This document shows, in pieces, positions 52,665 through 61,324 of a DNA stretch of 64,000 bases (position 1 is its first letter; each line of letters starts with the position of its first letter). A model generated the notes under the pieces. That model worked only from the letters and a program-made list of their open reading frames with translations, did not search any database and was not told the origin of the DNA. Made by a program: the position numbers and the translations under genes. This stretch comes from Nocardia brasiliensis ATCC 700358 (lineage in GTDB: Bacteria; Actinomycetota; Actinomycetes; Mycobacteriales; Mycobacteriaceae), in assembly GCF_000250675.2 (NCBI RefSeq), contig NC_018681.1, forward strand, positions 1,178,001 to 1,242,000. Direction: 5' to 3'.

Positions 52665-53924
52665 ATGTTCGAATGGTCCGAGACCGATCTGCTGATCCGC
52701 GACGCCGTGCGGACGTTCATCGACAAGGAGATCCGGCCCAACCTGGACGCCCTGGACAGCGGCGAGCTGTCGCCGTACCCGATCATCCGGAAGCTGTTCA
52801 GCGAGTTCGGGATCGACGCGATGGGTGAGGAAGCGGTGACCAAGCTGCTCGCCAAGCAGGAGGCGAGAGAAGCGGCCATCGCGGCGGGCGAGCCGAAGCC
52901 GGAGAAGAAGGACAAGTCCGCCGGCGGTAGCCCGTTCGCCGGGCAGGAATCGCTGATGGCGGTGCTCATCGGCGAGCTGTCCGGTGTCTGCATGGGCGTG
53001 GTCACCGCGCTCGGCGTCAGCATCGGTCTCGGCGCCACCACCATCATGTCGCGGGGCACGCTGGCGCAGAAACAGCGCTGGCTCACCGACATCGTGACCA
53101 TGAAAAAGGTTGCGGCGTGGGCTATCACGGAGCCCGACTCGGGGTCCGACGCGTTCGGCGGCATGAAGACCTACGTCAAACGCGACGGCGAGGACTACCT
53201 GCTCAACGGGCAGAAGACCTTCATCACCAACGGTCCCTTCGCCGACGTGATGATCGTCTACGCCAAGCTCGACGAGGGTGACGGCGCCGACAAGCGCGAG
53301 CGCAAGGTGCTGACCTTCGTGCTGGACAAGGGCATGGAGGGCCTCACCCAGGGCAAGCCGTTCAAGAAAATGGGCTTGCACGCCTCGCCGACCGGTGAAC
53401 TGTTCTTCGACAACGTCCGCCTCGGCCGGGACCGGCTGCTCGGGGAAACCGAGGAGCACAAGGGCGGTGACGGCCGGGAGAGTGCCCGTTCCAGCTTCAC
53501 CGCGGAACGGGTCGGCGTCGCATTCATGGCGTTGGGCATCATCAACGAATGCCACCGGCTCTGCCTGGAATACGCCAAGAGCCGCAAGCTCTGGGGCCAG
53601 GAGATCGGGCGGTTCCAGCTGGTGCAGCTCAAGCTGGCCAAGATGGAGATCGCGCGGATCAACGTGCAGAACATGGTGTTCAACACGCTGGAACGGGGCC
53701 GGGCCGGCAAACCGCCGACACTGGCCGAGGCCTCGGCCATGAAGCTGTACGCGTCCGAGGCGGCCACCGAGGTCGCCATGGAGGCGGTCCAGTTGTTCGG
53801 CGGTAACGGGTACATGACCGAGTACCGCGTGGAACAGCTTGCGCGCGACGCGAAGTCGCTGATGATCTACGCGGGCAGCAACGAGATCCAGGTGACCCAC
53901 ATCGCCAAGGGTCTGCTGGCCTGA
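52665..53924 (+). CDS. Acyl-CoA dehydrogenase with altered catalytic position
   Basis: 419 residues. FAD-binding blocks AWAITEPDSGSDAFG and GQKTFITNGPFADV; the C-terminal helical domain ends EYRVEQLARDAKSLMIYAGSNEIQVTHIAKG. The usual YEG glutamate is Ala (IYAGSNEIQ), so the base must lie elsewhere (as in the isovaleryl/long-chain enzymes) or be absent. A charged insertion of ~30 residues (KLLAKQEAREAAIAAGEPKPEKKDKS) interrupts the N-terminal helical domain near residue 65-95. The ATG at 52665 has TTAGGAGAA upstream. Last gene of the operon. Confidence 0.9.
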   Translation: MFEWSETDLLIRDAVRTFIDKEIRPNLDALDSGELSPYPIIRKLFSEFGIDAMGEEAVTKLLAKQEAREAAIAAGEPKPEKKDKSAGGSPFAGQESLMAVLIGELSGVCMGVVTALGVSIGLGATTIMSRGTLAQKQRWLTDIVTMKKVAAWAITEPDSGSDAFGGMKTYVKRDGEDYLLNGQKTFITNGPFADVMIVYAKLDEGDGADKRERKVLTFVLDKGMEGLTQGKPFKKMGLHASPTGELFFDNVRLGRDRLLGETEEHKGGDGRESARSSFTAERVGVAFMALGIINECHRLCLEYAKSRKLWGQEIGRFQLVQLKLAKMEIARINVQNMVFNTLERGRAGKPPTLAEASAMKLYASEAATEVAMEAVQLFGGNGYMTEYRVEQLARDAKSLMIYAGSNEIQVTHIAKGLLA

Positions 53925-54040
53925 CAGCTCGTCGTTCGGGGCGCACGACAACGGCGTGTGCGCTCCGAACGTGCTGTGCCGTTGCAACGCCGTTGTCCCT
54001 GCACCTTTTCGAGGTGCGCCGCTCGTGAAGGGCATCGGCC

Positions 54041-54892
54041 ATGATCACCGAATCCACCGCGCGCTACGGCGGAGTCCGGACCCGGGTGCTTTCCGTCGCG
54101 GGTGCGGGCCCGCCGATGCTGCTGCTACACGGGTATGCGGACAGTGCCGACACCTGGCGCGGGGTGCTCACCGCGCTCGCCGTCGCCGGGCGTGCGGCGT
54201 TCGCCGTCGACCTGCCGGGTTTCGGCCTGGCGGATCGGCGTCGGCCCGGTGCGTTGACCCCGCAGTTCGATGCGTTCGTCGATGCGATCATCGCCGAGCA
54301 CGGTCCGTTGACCGTGGTCGGCAACTCGCTCGGCGCGGCCACCGCGCTGCATGCCGCCGCCCGGCATTCGGCTGACGAGGTCGTCGCCGTGGTCGCCTTG
54401 GACGAGCCGCTGCTGGCTCGGCATTGGCTGGCCCGGGTCGGCCGATTGCGTGAGTACCGGCTGTTGTTCCGCCTCCTCGCTGTGCTGCCTGTTCCGGCTT
54501 CGGTGGTGCGCTGGGGTGTGCACCGTGCCGTCGCCACCTTCGTCTACGGCCCCGGGTTCGCCGCCACCCCCGAATTCCTCAGCAGCGCAGTCCGTTCGAT
54601 CCCCGACATGGCTGCTGTCGCCGCACGCGGTCGTGACGCCGTCCGCTACGCCCGCGAACATCCCACCGGCCACGGCCCCCTCGCCCTCACCTGCCCCGTC
54701 CTCATCGCCCACGGCACCAAAGACCGCATCATCCCGATCACCGCCGCCCGCACCCTGCACGCCCTCCTCCCGCACAGCGAGTTCGTCCCCCTCCCCGGCC
54801 TAGGCCACTGCCCCCAACTCGACGCCCCCGACCAGATCGCCCACCTCCTCCTCCACTTCCCCGCCACCCCCCAATCAACCGCCGCCTCCTGA
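54041..54892 (+). CDS. Alpha/beta-fold hydrolase
   Basis: 283 residues with an intact triad: Ser in VVGNSLGAATALH, Asp in HGTKDRIIPITAA and His in LPGLGHCPQLDAP. HGYADSADTW supplies the oxyanion hole. Substrate unknown. It follows the acyl-CoA operon by 116 bp and may be separate. The ATG at 54041 has weak ribosome signals; the end of the gene is strikingly C-rich. Confidence 0.85.
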   Translation: MITESTARYGGVRTRVLSVAGAGPPMLLLHGYADSADTWRGVLTALAVAGRAAFAVDLPGFGLADRRRPGALTPQFDAFVDAIIAEHGPLTVVGNSLGAATALHAAARHSADEVVAVVALDEPLLARHWLARVGRLREYRLLFRLLAVLPVPASVVRWGVHRAVATFVYGPGFAATPEFLSSAVRSIPDMAAVAARGRDAVRYAREHPTGHGPLALTCPVLIAHGTKDRIIPITAARTLHALLPHSEFVPLPGLGHCPQLDAPDQIAHLLLHFPATPQSTAAS

Positions 54893-55082
54893 CCCCGCCC
54901 TCAGTCGACTGCGAAGTCGTAGTGCTGGAGCTCGGCGATTCCCATGGGGCGCAACGCTAGCCGTCGCTACCGGGCACGTCGACCACATTGTCGACCTGCG
55001 AAAACCGCTCTGATCTGCGGTGCATCGGGCCGGTCCGCTGCACCGCACATCGGGCTCGTCCGAATGGAACGGGTCGTTGGTT

Positions 55083-55739
55083 TCAGAATGGAGGTTCGAG
55101 TTCGTCCCTGCGTCGTGCGGGTTGCTGTTTGCGCAGGAGTTCGAGGACGGTGTCGAGGGTCCGGGAGTTCTGATGGATGGTCCCCTCGAGTTGATTTACC
55201 TGCGCTTGCAGATTGCCCATCTGAGTCTCGAGCGTGACGAATCGTGCAGGTAAAGCGGCGAGTTCACCGACCTGGTTCGTGAGTTGGTCAACGCGGCTGG
55301 TGAGTTCGCCGACTTGGTTGGTGAGTTGGTCGAACCCGCCAGTGAGTTGGTCGACCCGGTTGGTGAGTTGGTCGACCCGGTTGGTGAGTTGGTCGACCCG
55401 GTTGGTGAGTTGGTCGACCCGGCCGGTGAGTTCGTTGACTTGGGTTGTGAGGGTGCTGACCTGTGCTGGTAGTGGCGCGAGTTTGTCGAGACCGGTGGTG
55501 AGATCGCGGAGGTGGGACTCCACGCGGTCCAGACGGTGTCCGTGTTCATGCTGGGCGGTGAGCAGTAGACCGAATTGGCGTCCGGAGGTTCGCCCCAGCC
55601 GTCCTAGGCGAAGGTGGACGTCTCGGACCACGCGGTCGCACTTGATCACGTCGTCCTTGATCCCCTGGGCCACGTCGTACAGTCCGTAGACGTCGCCACG
55701 CAGTTGATGGAAGGTTCGGTCGGTGTGCTGGCTCCCCAT
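55083..55739 (-). CDS. Heptad-repeat coiled-coil protein
   Basis: 218 residues. A helical start (QHTDRTFHQLRGDVYGLYDVAQGIK) is followed from ~residue 80 to 195 by an almost unbroken coiled coil. The core is seven-residue repeats with the pattern VDQLTNR (at least four exact, several varied). It ends with a short basic tail. No signal peptide or family beyond coiled coil. The repeat is a 21-bp DNA satellite. The region 54893-55082 between this gene and the converging hydrolase holds nothing I can name. Confidence 0.78.
   Translation of the reverse strand: MGSQHTDRTFHQLRGDVYGLYDVAQGIKDDVIKCDRVVRDVHLRLGRLGRTSGRQFGLLLTAQHEHGHRLDRVESHLRDLTTGLDKLAPLPAQVSTLTTQVNELTGRVDQLTNRVDQLTNRVDQLTNRVDQLTGGFDQLTNQVGELTSRVDQLTNQVGELAALPARFVTLETQMGNLQAQVNQLEGTIHQNSRTLDTVLELLRKQQPARRRDELEPPF
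55342..55425 (-). repeat. 21-bp tandem repeat coding for three heptads per 63 bp
   Basis: GTGAGTTGGTCGACCCGG plus TTG, three exact copies (55342-55404) and one changed copy to 55425, flanked by more divergent ones. Each copy codes for one heptad of the coiled coil on the minus strand. Confidence 0.9.
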
Positions 55740-55825
55740 GCCACGAGACTAAGTCCGGGCGCGAGCACGATCGAGATCTTTCTCCGATCTGGGGACAACT
55801 TCGCTACCTGTGGATATCCGGTCGT

Positions 55826-56731
55826 TCAGACTGCGCGGAGCCGGTTGCGGCTGGCGTAGACGTGCTCGGCGATCAGGGTGGCGATCCGGTCGGGGGCTTC
55901 GAGCATCGGGACGTGCCCGACCCCGTGCACGACGATGCGATCGGCGGAGTCGGGCAGCTCTTTCAAGTACCGACGGGCGTACACGCGATTGGGGATCACC
56001 CGGTCGTATTCGGCGAGCAGCAGCCGGACCGGCGTGGTGAGGGTGGACAGGTCTTCCTGTCCCGGCCCGCGCAGCCCGGCGACGAGGAACGGGATCATCG
56101 TCGGGCAGTGCAGCGCCGCCATGATGCACGCCGCGGCGTCGGCCCGGGACACCGCCGACGCGTTTTTGCTCAGCGGGAGCAACGCCAGCCGCTGCGCGAT
56201 CGGATTGTTGATCGCGAAACCGCCCAGCCGCTTGCCGATTTCGACGACCGGGACCAGCGAGAGGAACTTCAGGTTGATCCGCAGGTGGGTGATCGAAGGG
56301 ACGTGCCAGCCGCCAGCCGGCGCGATGAGGGTGAGTGTGCGGGCCCGCCCGCGCCGGGCGAGTTCGACTCCGACCCATCCGCCGAGCGAGTTACCCGCGA
56401 TGTGGCAGGTGCGCCAGCCGAGGTCGTCCAGTTGGTCCTCGATGCGGTCCGCGAGGGTATGCACGTTGACCGACCACCCGTCGGCCTCCTCGCCACCCCA
56501 GTGGCCCGCGAAGGCGGGCGCGTACACCTCGCACTGGATCGACAGCCGCGTCGCCGTCTGCTCCCAGCAGTGCGGCGACATCATGAAGCCGTGCAGCAGG
56601 AGCAGCGGGTCGCCGGAGCCCAGGTGTAAAGCCTTGACGGCCTTGGGCATTGCCGGAGCCTGCTTGGCGGCGGCCGGCGGGCGCGCGGGGCGCTTCGCGC
56701 CGGCGGTGGGCTTGGAGGTGTCAGACGGCAT
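55826..56731 (-). CDS. Alpha/beta-fold hydrolase
   Basis: 301 residues from the ATG at 56731 (ATG 56737 is possible), with AAGG 9 nt upstream. After a Lys/Ala/Pro-rich start of ~35 residues: HGFMMSPHCWEQT, nucleophile Ser in AGNSLGGWVGV, Asp in AEYDRVIPNRV and His in VHGVGHVPMLEAP, an intact triad. It resembles esterases/lipases of mycolata. It diverges from xth across 68 bp. Confidence 0.86.
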   Translation of the reverse strand: MPSDTSKPTAGAKRPARPPAAAKQAPAMPKAVKALHLGSGDPLLLLHGFMMSPHCWEQTATRLSIQCEVYAPAFAGHWGGEEADGWSVNVHTLADRIEDQLDDLGWRTCHIAGNSLGGWVGVELARRGRARTLTLIAPAGGWHVPSITHLRINLKFLSLVPVVEIGKRLGGFAINNPIAQRLALLPLSKNASAVSRADAAACIMAALHCPTMIPFLVAGLRGPGQEDLSTLTTPVRLLLAEYDRVIPNRVYARRYLKELPDSADRIVVHGVGHVPMLEAPDRIATLIAEHVYASRNRLRAV

Positions 56732-56799
56732 CGTCATCACCCTTTCCTGGACGGCGGTGTCCGAAGGAATTCATCTGACCAGCATTGTACGGTCGTTCG

Positions 56800-57579
56800 G
56801 TGGCCTACATCATTTCGAGTGTGAACGTAAACGGCGTCCGCGCTGCCGCGGGCAAAGGCATGCTGGCCTGGCTCGCCGCCACCGAGGCCGACATCGTCTG
56901 CGTCCAGGAGGTCCGGGCGACCGACGAGCAGACCAGAGCGGCGTTGGCGCCTGCGCTGGCCGAGGGCTGGTGGCTGGCCAATGCCGAGCCGGAATCCAAG
57001 GGCCGCGCCGGGGTCGCGATCCTGTCCCGCCGGGAGCCGCACGCGGTCCGAATCGGCTTCGGCAGCAGCGAATTCGACGCTTCGGGCCGTTACCTCGAGG
57101 CCGACTTCGGCGACGTCACCGTGGCGAGTGTGTACGTGCACTCGGGCGACGCAGGTACCCCGCGCCAGGACGAAAAGTACCGGTACCTGGCCGAACTCGG
57201 CGCCTACCTGACCACGCGCACCGGCGAGTTCGTGGTGAGCGGTGACTGGAACATCGCGCACACCGAACTGGATCTGAAGAACTGGAAGGGCAACCTGAAG
57301 TCGGCGGGCTTCCTGCCGGACGAGCGCGCCTGGATCGATCAGTTGCTCGCCGCGGGATACGTCGATGTGGTGCGCAAGCTGCATCCCGGCGTCGAAGGCC
57401 CGTACAGCTGGTGGTCCTACCGTGGCCGCGCTTTCGACAACGACACCGGCTGGCGGATCGATTACCAGCTGGCCCGCGGCGAGCTCGCGACCCGCGCCAA
57501 GCAGGCCGTGGTGGAGCGGGCCGCCGCGTACGACCAGCGCTGGTCCGATCACGCACCGGTCACGGTGCAGTACCGATGA
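56800..57579 (+). CDS. xth: Exodeoxyribonuclease III (ExoA/Xth)
   Basis: 259 residues. A DNA-repair AP endonuclease/3'-exonuclease: SVNVNGVRAA near the start, the metal Glu in VCVQEVRA, the SGDWNIAH active site, and the C-terminal DH in WSDHAPVTV. GTG at 56800 is 7 bases after TACGGT, consistent with a leaderless start. Its stop overlaps the following RNase gene by 4 bp (ATGA). Confidence 0.9.
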   Translation: MAYIISSVNVNGVRAAAGKGMLAWLAATEADIVCVQEVRATDEQTRAALAPALAEGWWLANAEPESKGRAGVAILSRREPHAVRIGFGSSEFDASGRYLEADFGDVTVASVYVHSGDAGTPRQDEKYRYLAELGAYLTTRTGEFVVSGDWNIAHTELDLKNWKGNLKSAGFLPDERAWIDQLLAAGYVDVVRKLHPGVEGPYSWWSYRGRAFDNDTGWRIDYQLARGELATRAKQAVVERAAAYDQRWSDHAPVTVQYR

Positions 57580-58064
57580 ACCTGTCGCCGAAGGCGATTC
57601 GTGCGGCGGTCGCGCTCGGCGCGGTGGCGCTGGTGCTGATCGTGGCCGCGGTGCTGGCAACCCGCGGCGGTGACGACCGGGCCGCGGGGGCCACCACCAC
57701 CCGCGCCACGCCGAGCGCCGGCGCACCGGCCGGGAATGCTCAGCGGACACCGGAAGCACCTCCGTCGGCCAGCCGTGCACCGGGCGTGCCCGATCGCGCG
57801 TACGCCACCCTGCGCGAGATCGACGCGGGTCGCTGGCCGGATTCGGCGAACGCGCCGGGCACCAAGGGCGGCGACCGCTGGATGAATCGCGGCGGCGATC
57901 TGCCCGCCACCGACGCGTCCGGCACACCGATCACCTATCAGGAGTGGGACGTCAATCCCAAGCAGCGCAACCGGAATCGGGACGCAGAACGCATCGTCAC
58001 CGGAAGTGACGGTGCGGCCTGGTACACCGGGGACCATTACAAAACCTTCACGAGGATGCGTTGA
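57576..58064 (+). CDS. Membrane-anchored or secreted guanyl-specific ribonuclease (RNase Sa/barnase type)
   Basis: 162 residues. One hydrophobic segment at 8-28 (IRAAVALGAVALVLIVAAVLA), a Thr/Ala/Pro linker and an RNase domain from ~70. The catalytic set of RNase Sa is kept: Glu123 in YQEWDVNP, Arg139 in ERIVTG and His154 in GDHYKTF. It is expected to cut RNA after guanosine outside the membrane. The ATG lies in the xth stop (ATGA). The next gene encodes a barstar-type inhibitor, again with a 4-bp overlap. Confidence 0.9.
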   Translation: MNLSPKAIRAAVALGAVALVLIVAAVLATRGGDDRAAGATTTRATPSAGAPAGNAQRTPEAPPSASRAPGVPDRAYATLREIDAGRWPDSANAPGTKGGDRWMNRGGDLPATDASGTPITYQEWDVNPKQRNRNRDAERIVTGSDGAAWYTGDHYKTFTRMR

Positions 58065-58561
58065 TGACCGAGTCAGTCACGTTGTCGCAGTTCCTTGCTC
58101 GTCCCGTCGCCGCCGACGCGGGGGTCCCGTCGATCGCCCCGCTGCCGCCGCGGACGGCGCTGGGCGCGACGGCCGTCGATGCGGCCGAGCTGAGCAGTGT
58201 GCGCTACCGCGCGCCTTCCGGTTTCGCGGTGCGTGAGCTGCGCGGGCCGAAGATGCGGTCGGTCGCACGGGTTTTCGACGAGATCGCCGCCGCGTTGCAG
58301 TTCCCGTACTACTTCGGCGAGAACAAGGACGCGTTCGACGAATGTCTGCGCGATCTGGACGATTTCGTCGGCGACGCGACCGGATACGTGGTGGTGATCC
58401 GTGATTCGGCACAGCTGCTGGCCGACGAACCGGACGAGCGGGCCTGGTTCGGCTCGGCGATTCGCGATGCCGCCGAATACTGGTCGGGTAAGGGCATTCT
58501 GTTCCGGGTGGTGCTGCAGGGCGGATCGACCGGGTTGCAGGACGTTTCGGTGCAACTCTGA
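58064..58561 (+). CDS. Barstar-family ribonuclease inhibitor
   Basis: 165 residues. The C-terminal half (~75-165) matches barstar: FDEIAAALQFPYYFGENKDAFDECLRDLDDFVG, with the Tyr/Asp stretch that plugs the RNase site. The N-terminal ~70 residues are extra (FLARPVAADAGVPSIAPLPPRT). It should protect the producer from the RNase encoded just before it. Coupled by an overlap; ends 10 bp before a convergent TetR gene. Confidence 0.9.
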   Translation: MTESVTLSQFLARPVAADAGVPSIAPLPPRTALGATAVDAAELSSVRYRAPSGFAVRELRGPKMRSVARVFDEIAAALQFPYYFGENKDAFDECLRDLDDFVGDATGYVVVIRDSAQLLADEPDERAWFGSAIRDAAEYWSGKGILFRVVLQGGSTGLQDVSVQL

Positions 58562-58571
58562 CTCCGCCGGG

Positions 58572-59201
58572 TCAGCTCAGGCGGTGTGCCAGGTCCTCGC
58601 CGAGCAGGACGAATACGTCGGTGGTGTGCTCGATCAGTTCGTCCCGGCTGATCGGCAACTCACCCTGTAGCCAGGCGGTCAGCGTCTGCACCAAACCGCC
58701 GACCAGGTAGTTCGCCCGGAACGCGATCGCCGGATCCGCGGCCGGATCGTCGATGCCGTAGAAGTCGATGCCTTCGGCCGCGACCATCCCGGCGAACAAC
58801 CGCACCGTTTCGGTGGTGCGGGCCCGCAGTTCCGGCGTCGCCATACCCGCGACGAGCGCGACCTTGGCCTTGCGCGGATCGTCGGTGAGCAGGTGGATGC
58901 CCGCGGCGATCGCGGCGTGTGCGGTGCCTCGGGAATCCTTCGGCGCGGCGCCGACCGCCGCGACGATCACGCTCGCGAGTTCCTCGGCGATGGCGTCGAT
59001 CAGGGCGGTCAGCACGGCGTCGCGACTGTCGAAACTCTCGTAGTAGTACCGCTCGTTGAGTCCGGCTCGGGCGCAGAGCCCCGAAACGGTCAGTTTGGCC
59101 AGCCCCTGGGTGCCGATGATCTCCAGTGCGGCATCGAGCAGTGCCGTGCGCCGCTGGGCTTTGCGCTCCGTCGCGGAGACCCCGCCATAGCTACGAGTCA
59201 C
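58572..59201 (-). CDS. TetR-family regulator of the divergent MpaB-like gene (predicted)
   Basis: 209 residues from the GTG at 59201, which lies 7 bases after CAGAAT, a likely -10. The helix-turn-helix reads RTALLDAALEIIGTQGLAKLTVSGLCARAGLNERYYYESFDSRDAVLTAL. Operators with TGGCA/TGCCA arms fill the intergenic region before the divergent MpaB-like gene, so the two are expected to be co-regulated. Confidence 0.9.
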   Translation of the reverse strand: MTRSYGGVSATERKAQRRTALLDAALEIIGTQGLAKLTVSGLCARAGLNERYYYESFDSRDAVLTALIDAIAEELASVIVAAVGAAPKDSRGTAHAAIAAGIHLLTDDPRKAKVALVAGMATPELRARTTETVRLFAGMVAAEGIDFYGIDDPAADPAIAFRANYLVGGLVQTLTAWLQGELPISRDELIEHTTDVFVLLGEDLAHRLS

Positions 59202-59208
59202 GACTCCG

Positions 59209-59278
59209 ATTCTGGCACGGCCCATTCTGGCATAGCCTCTTGCCAGAATTGCAGATCTGGCGGATGCTATTGCCAGAT
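59209..59278. promoter_or_regulatory. Operator array between TetR and MpaB-like genes
   Basis: A perfect inverted repeat ATTCTGGCA-N8-TGCCAGAAT (59224-59249), a second ATCTGGC-N9/10-GCCAGAT (59255-59278) and a lone half-site GATTCTGGCA (59209-59218). All lie within 100 bp and overlap the TetR -10. Confidence 0.85.
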
Positions 59279-59299
59279 GGTCTCGATGAGGAGGCAGTG

Positions 59300-60232
59300 A
59301 TGTCCGAACCCGGCTATTTCAGCGACCACTCGATGGCCCGGCGGGTGATGCGCAAGCGGGCGGTCGGCCTGACCTATGGCCAGCGCGCCCTGGTTGTCGG
59401 TGCGGTGCAGCCACTGCTCTACGTCGGCACCGCCGAGCACACCGAGCACCGGATGACGCCCTACACCAGGCTCGCACTCACCGGTCACCTGTTCGAGGCG
59501 GTCTTTCTCGGCAGCAAGGCGGAGGCAGACCGGGCATTGGAGTTCACCAAGAAGAAGCACGCCACGGTGCGGGGCGTGCTGCCCGAGGACGCCGGGGCCC
59601 ATCATCCGGCGGGCACCGGATATTCGGCCGACGATCCGCACCTGATGTACCTGACGATGGCGTTCACCTTCGACTCGGCCGAGGTGATGTACGACCTGCT
59701 GGTCCGCACCCTGACCGACGGCGAACGCGAGGGCCTCTACCAGGACTATGTCCGCTGGGCCGAACTGTTCGGGATGCCGCCCGCGGCCGCGCCCGCCACC
59801 TACCGCGAGTTCCGCGCGTCGTTCGACGCCTACCTCGCCTCGGATGAACTGTTCCTCACCGACGAGGCGCGGTTGGTCGGCTCGTACCTGGCCGGGCAGC
59901 GGGTGCCGTATCCGCAGCGGATGCCGTTGCAGCAGGTCACCTCCGCCTTCTTCCTGCTGGTGCAGGGCAGCCTGCCGCCGCGGATCCGCGAGATGTACGG
60001 CATGCGGTGGGGGATTGCCGAGCAGGGCGCGTACCGGGCGCTCGCGCAGGCCGTGCGTACGGCGCATGTCGCGTTGCCGCTGGCGCCGCCGGTGCTGCGC
60101 GGCACGCTGGCCGGGCCGAGCGCGCCGGTCTACAAGCTGGTTTCCCAGCGTGAACGTCGCCTGCTGCGCACCGGGCGACCGAGTATGCCGGGCATCGATC
60201 CACGCAACTGGGTGCAGCGGAATTCCGCTTGA
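59300..60232 (+). CDS. MpaB-type oxygenase (DUF2236)
   Basis: 310 residues. Family blocks: a helical N-terminus, FEAVFLGSKAEADRALEFTKKKHATVRGVLP near residue 60-90 and YSADDPHLMYLTMAFTFDSAEVMYDLL. It is related in family to the protein at 34.0-35.0 kb but clearly different in sequence. It probably carries haem or metal and oxidises a lipid or polymer; the substrate is unknown. GAGGAGG precedes GTG 59297/ATG 59300. Confidence 0.84.
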   Translation: MSEPGYFSDHSMARRVMRKRAVGLTYGQRALVVGAVQPLLYVGTAEHTEHRMTPYTRLALTGHLFEAVFLGSKAEADRALEFTKKKHATVRGVLPEDAGAHHPAGTGYSADDPHLMYLTMAFTFDSAEVMYDLLVRTLTDGEREGLYQDYVRWAELFGMPPAAAPATYREFRASFDAYLASDELFLTDEARLVGSYLAGQRVPYPQRMPLQQVTSAFFLLVQGSLPPRIREMYGMRWGIAEQGAYRALAQAVRTAHVALPLAPPVLRGTLAGPSAPVYKLVSQRERRLLRTGRPSMPGIDPRNWVQRNSA

Positions 60233-60253
60233 GGGGCATGGAAAGATCGGGGT

Positions 60254-61285
60254 ATGTCCGTTCCTGCAGAAACCCCGGCCGCTGAACGCAAGCAGCGGGT
60301 CCTTTCCGGGATCCAGCCCACCAGTTCCTCGTTCCATCTCGGCAACTACCTTGGGGCGCTGCAGTACTGGGTGTCCATGCAGGACGATTACGACTCGCTG
60401 TACTTCATCCCGAACCTGCACGCGATCACCGTGCCGCAGGACCCGAAGGCGCTGCGGGCGCAGACCAGGGGTGCCGCCGCGCAGCTGCTCGCTGTCGGCA
60501 TCGACCCGAAGAAGTCGACGTTGTTCGTGCAGAGCCAGGTGCCCGAGCACGCCGAACTGGCCTGGGTGCTCAGCTGCATCACCGGGTTCGGCGAGGCGAG
60601 CCGGATGACCCAGTTCAAGGACAAGTCGGCCAAACAGGGCTCGGACAACGCCTCCGTCGGCCTGTTCACCTATCCGGTGCTGATGGCGTCGGACATCCTG
60701 CTCTACCGTCCGCATCAGGTGCCGGTCGGTGAGGATCAGCGCCAGCATCTCGAACTGACCCGAAACCTGGCGCAGCGCTTCAACACCCGGTTCAAGAAGA
60801 CCTTCGTGGTGCCCGAGGCGCATATCGTGAAGGGCACGGCCAAGATCTACGACCTGCAGGATCCGACGGCGAAGATGAGCAAGTCGGCGTCCTCCGACGC
60901 CGGGCTGATCAACCTGCTGGACGACCCGAAGATCACCGCCAAGAAGGTGCGTTCCGCGGTCACCGACACCGAGCGCGAGATCCGCTACGACGTCGAGCAC
61001 AAGCCGGGCGTCAGCAACCTGCTGGTGATCCTCAGTTCGGTGACCGGCACGCCGATCGTGACGCTCGAAAAGGATTACGCGGGCAAGGGCTACGGCGACC
61101 TGAAAGCGGATGTGGCCGACGCGCTGGTCGAATTTGTCACGCCATTGCAGGCGAAGGTGCAAGAGTATTTGTCGGATCAGGGCGAACTCGACCGCATCCT
61201 CGCCGCCGGTGCCGAGCGTGCGCGAGAGATCGCCGGCAACACCCTCGCACAGGTATACGACCGAGTGGGTCTGCTGACCCGCTAG
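60254..61285 (+). CDS. trpS: Tryptophan-tRNA ligase
   Basis: 343 residues, class I. The HIGH-type motif is SSSFHLGNYLGAL near the start and KMSKS is AKMSKSASSD near residue 200. Charges tRNA-Trp. The start ATG at 60254 is 21 bp after the MpaB-like stop. As in M. tuberculosis, yihY follows. Confidence 0.96.
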   Translation: MSVPAETPAAERKQRVLSGIQPTSSSFHLGNYLGALQYWVSMQDDYDSLYFIPNLHAITVPQDPKALRAQTRGAAAQLLAVGIDPKKSTLFVQSQVPEHAELAWVLSCITGFGEASRMTQFKDKSAKQGSDNASVGLFTYPVLMASDILLYRPHQVPVGEDQRQHLELTRNLAQRFNTRFKKTFVVPEAHIVKGTAKIYDLQDPTAKMSKSASSDAGLINLLDDPKITAKKVRSAVTDTEREIRYDVEHKPGVSNLLVILSSVTGTPIVTLEKDYAGKGYGDLKADVADALVEFVTPLQAKVQEYLSDQGELDRILAAGAERAREIAGNTLAQVYDRVGLLTR

Positions 61286-61324
61286 TGGCGGCACCTGCGA
61301 GATCACTCCTGAAGGGGCGAACTG

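Noticed and set aside
54893..55082. A small gene between the hydrolase and the coiled-coil gene
   Set aside because: Frames are short and overlap the coiled-coil gene end; no support.
55342..55425. Direct repeats that could be mistaken for a CRISPR array
   Set aside because: Units are contiguous 21-bp copies without spacers and code for heptads in frame; the same applies to the 18-bp repeats at 31415.
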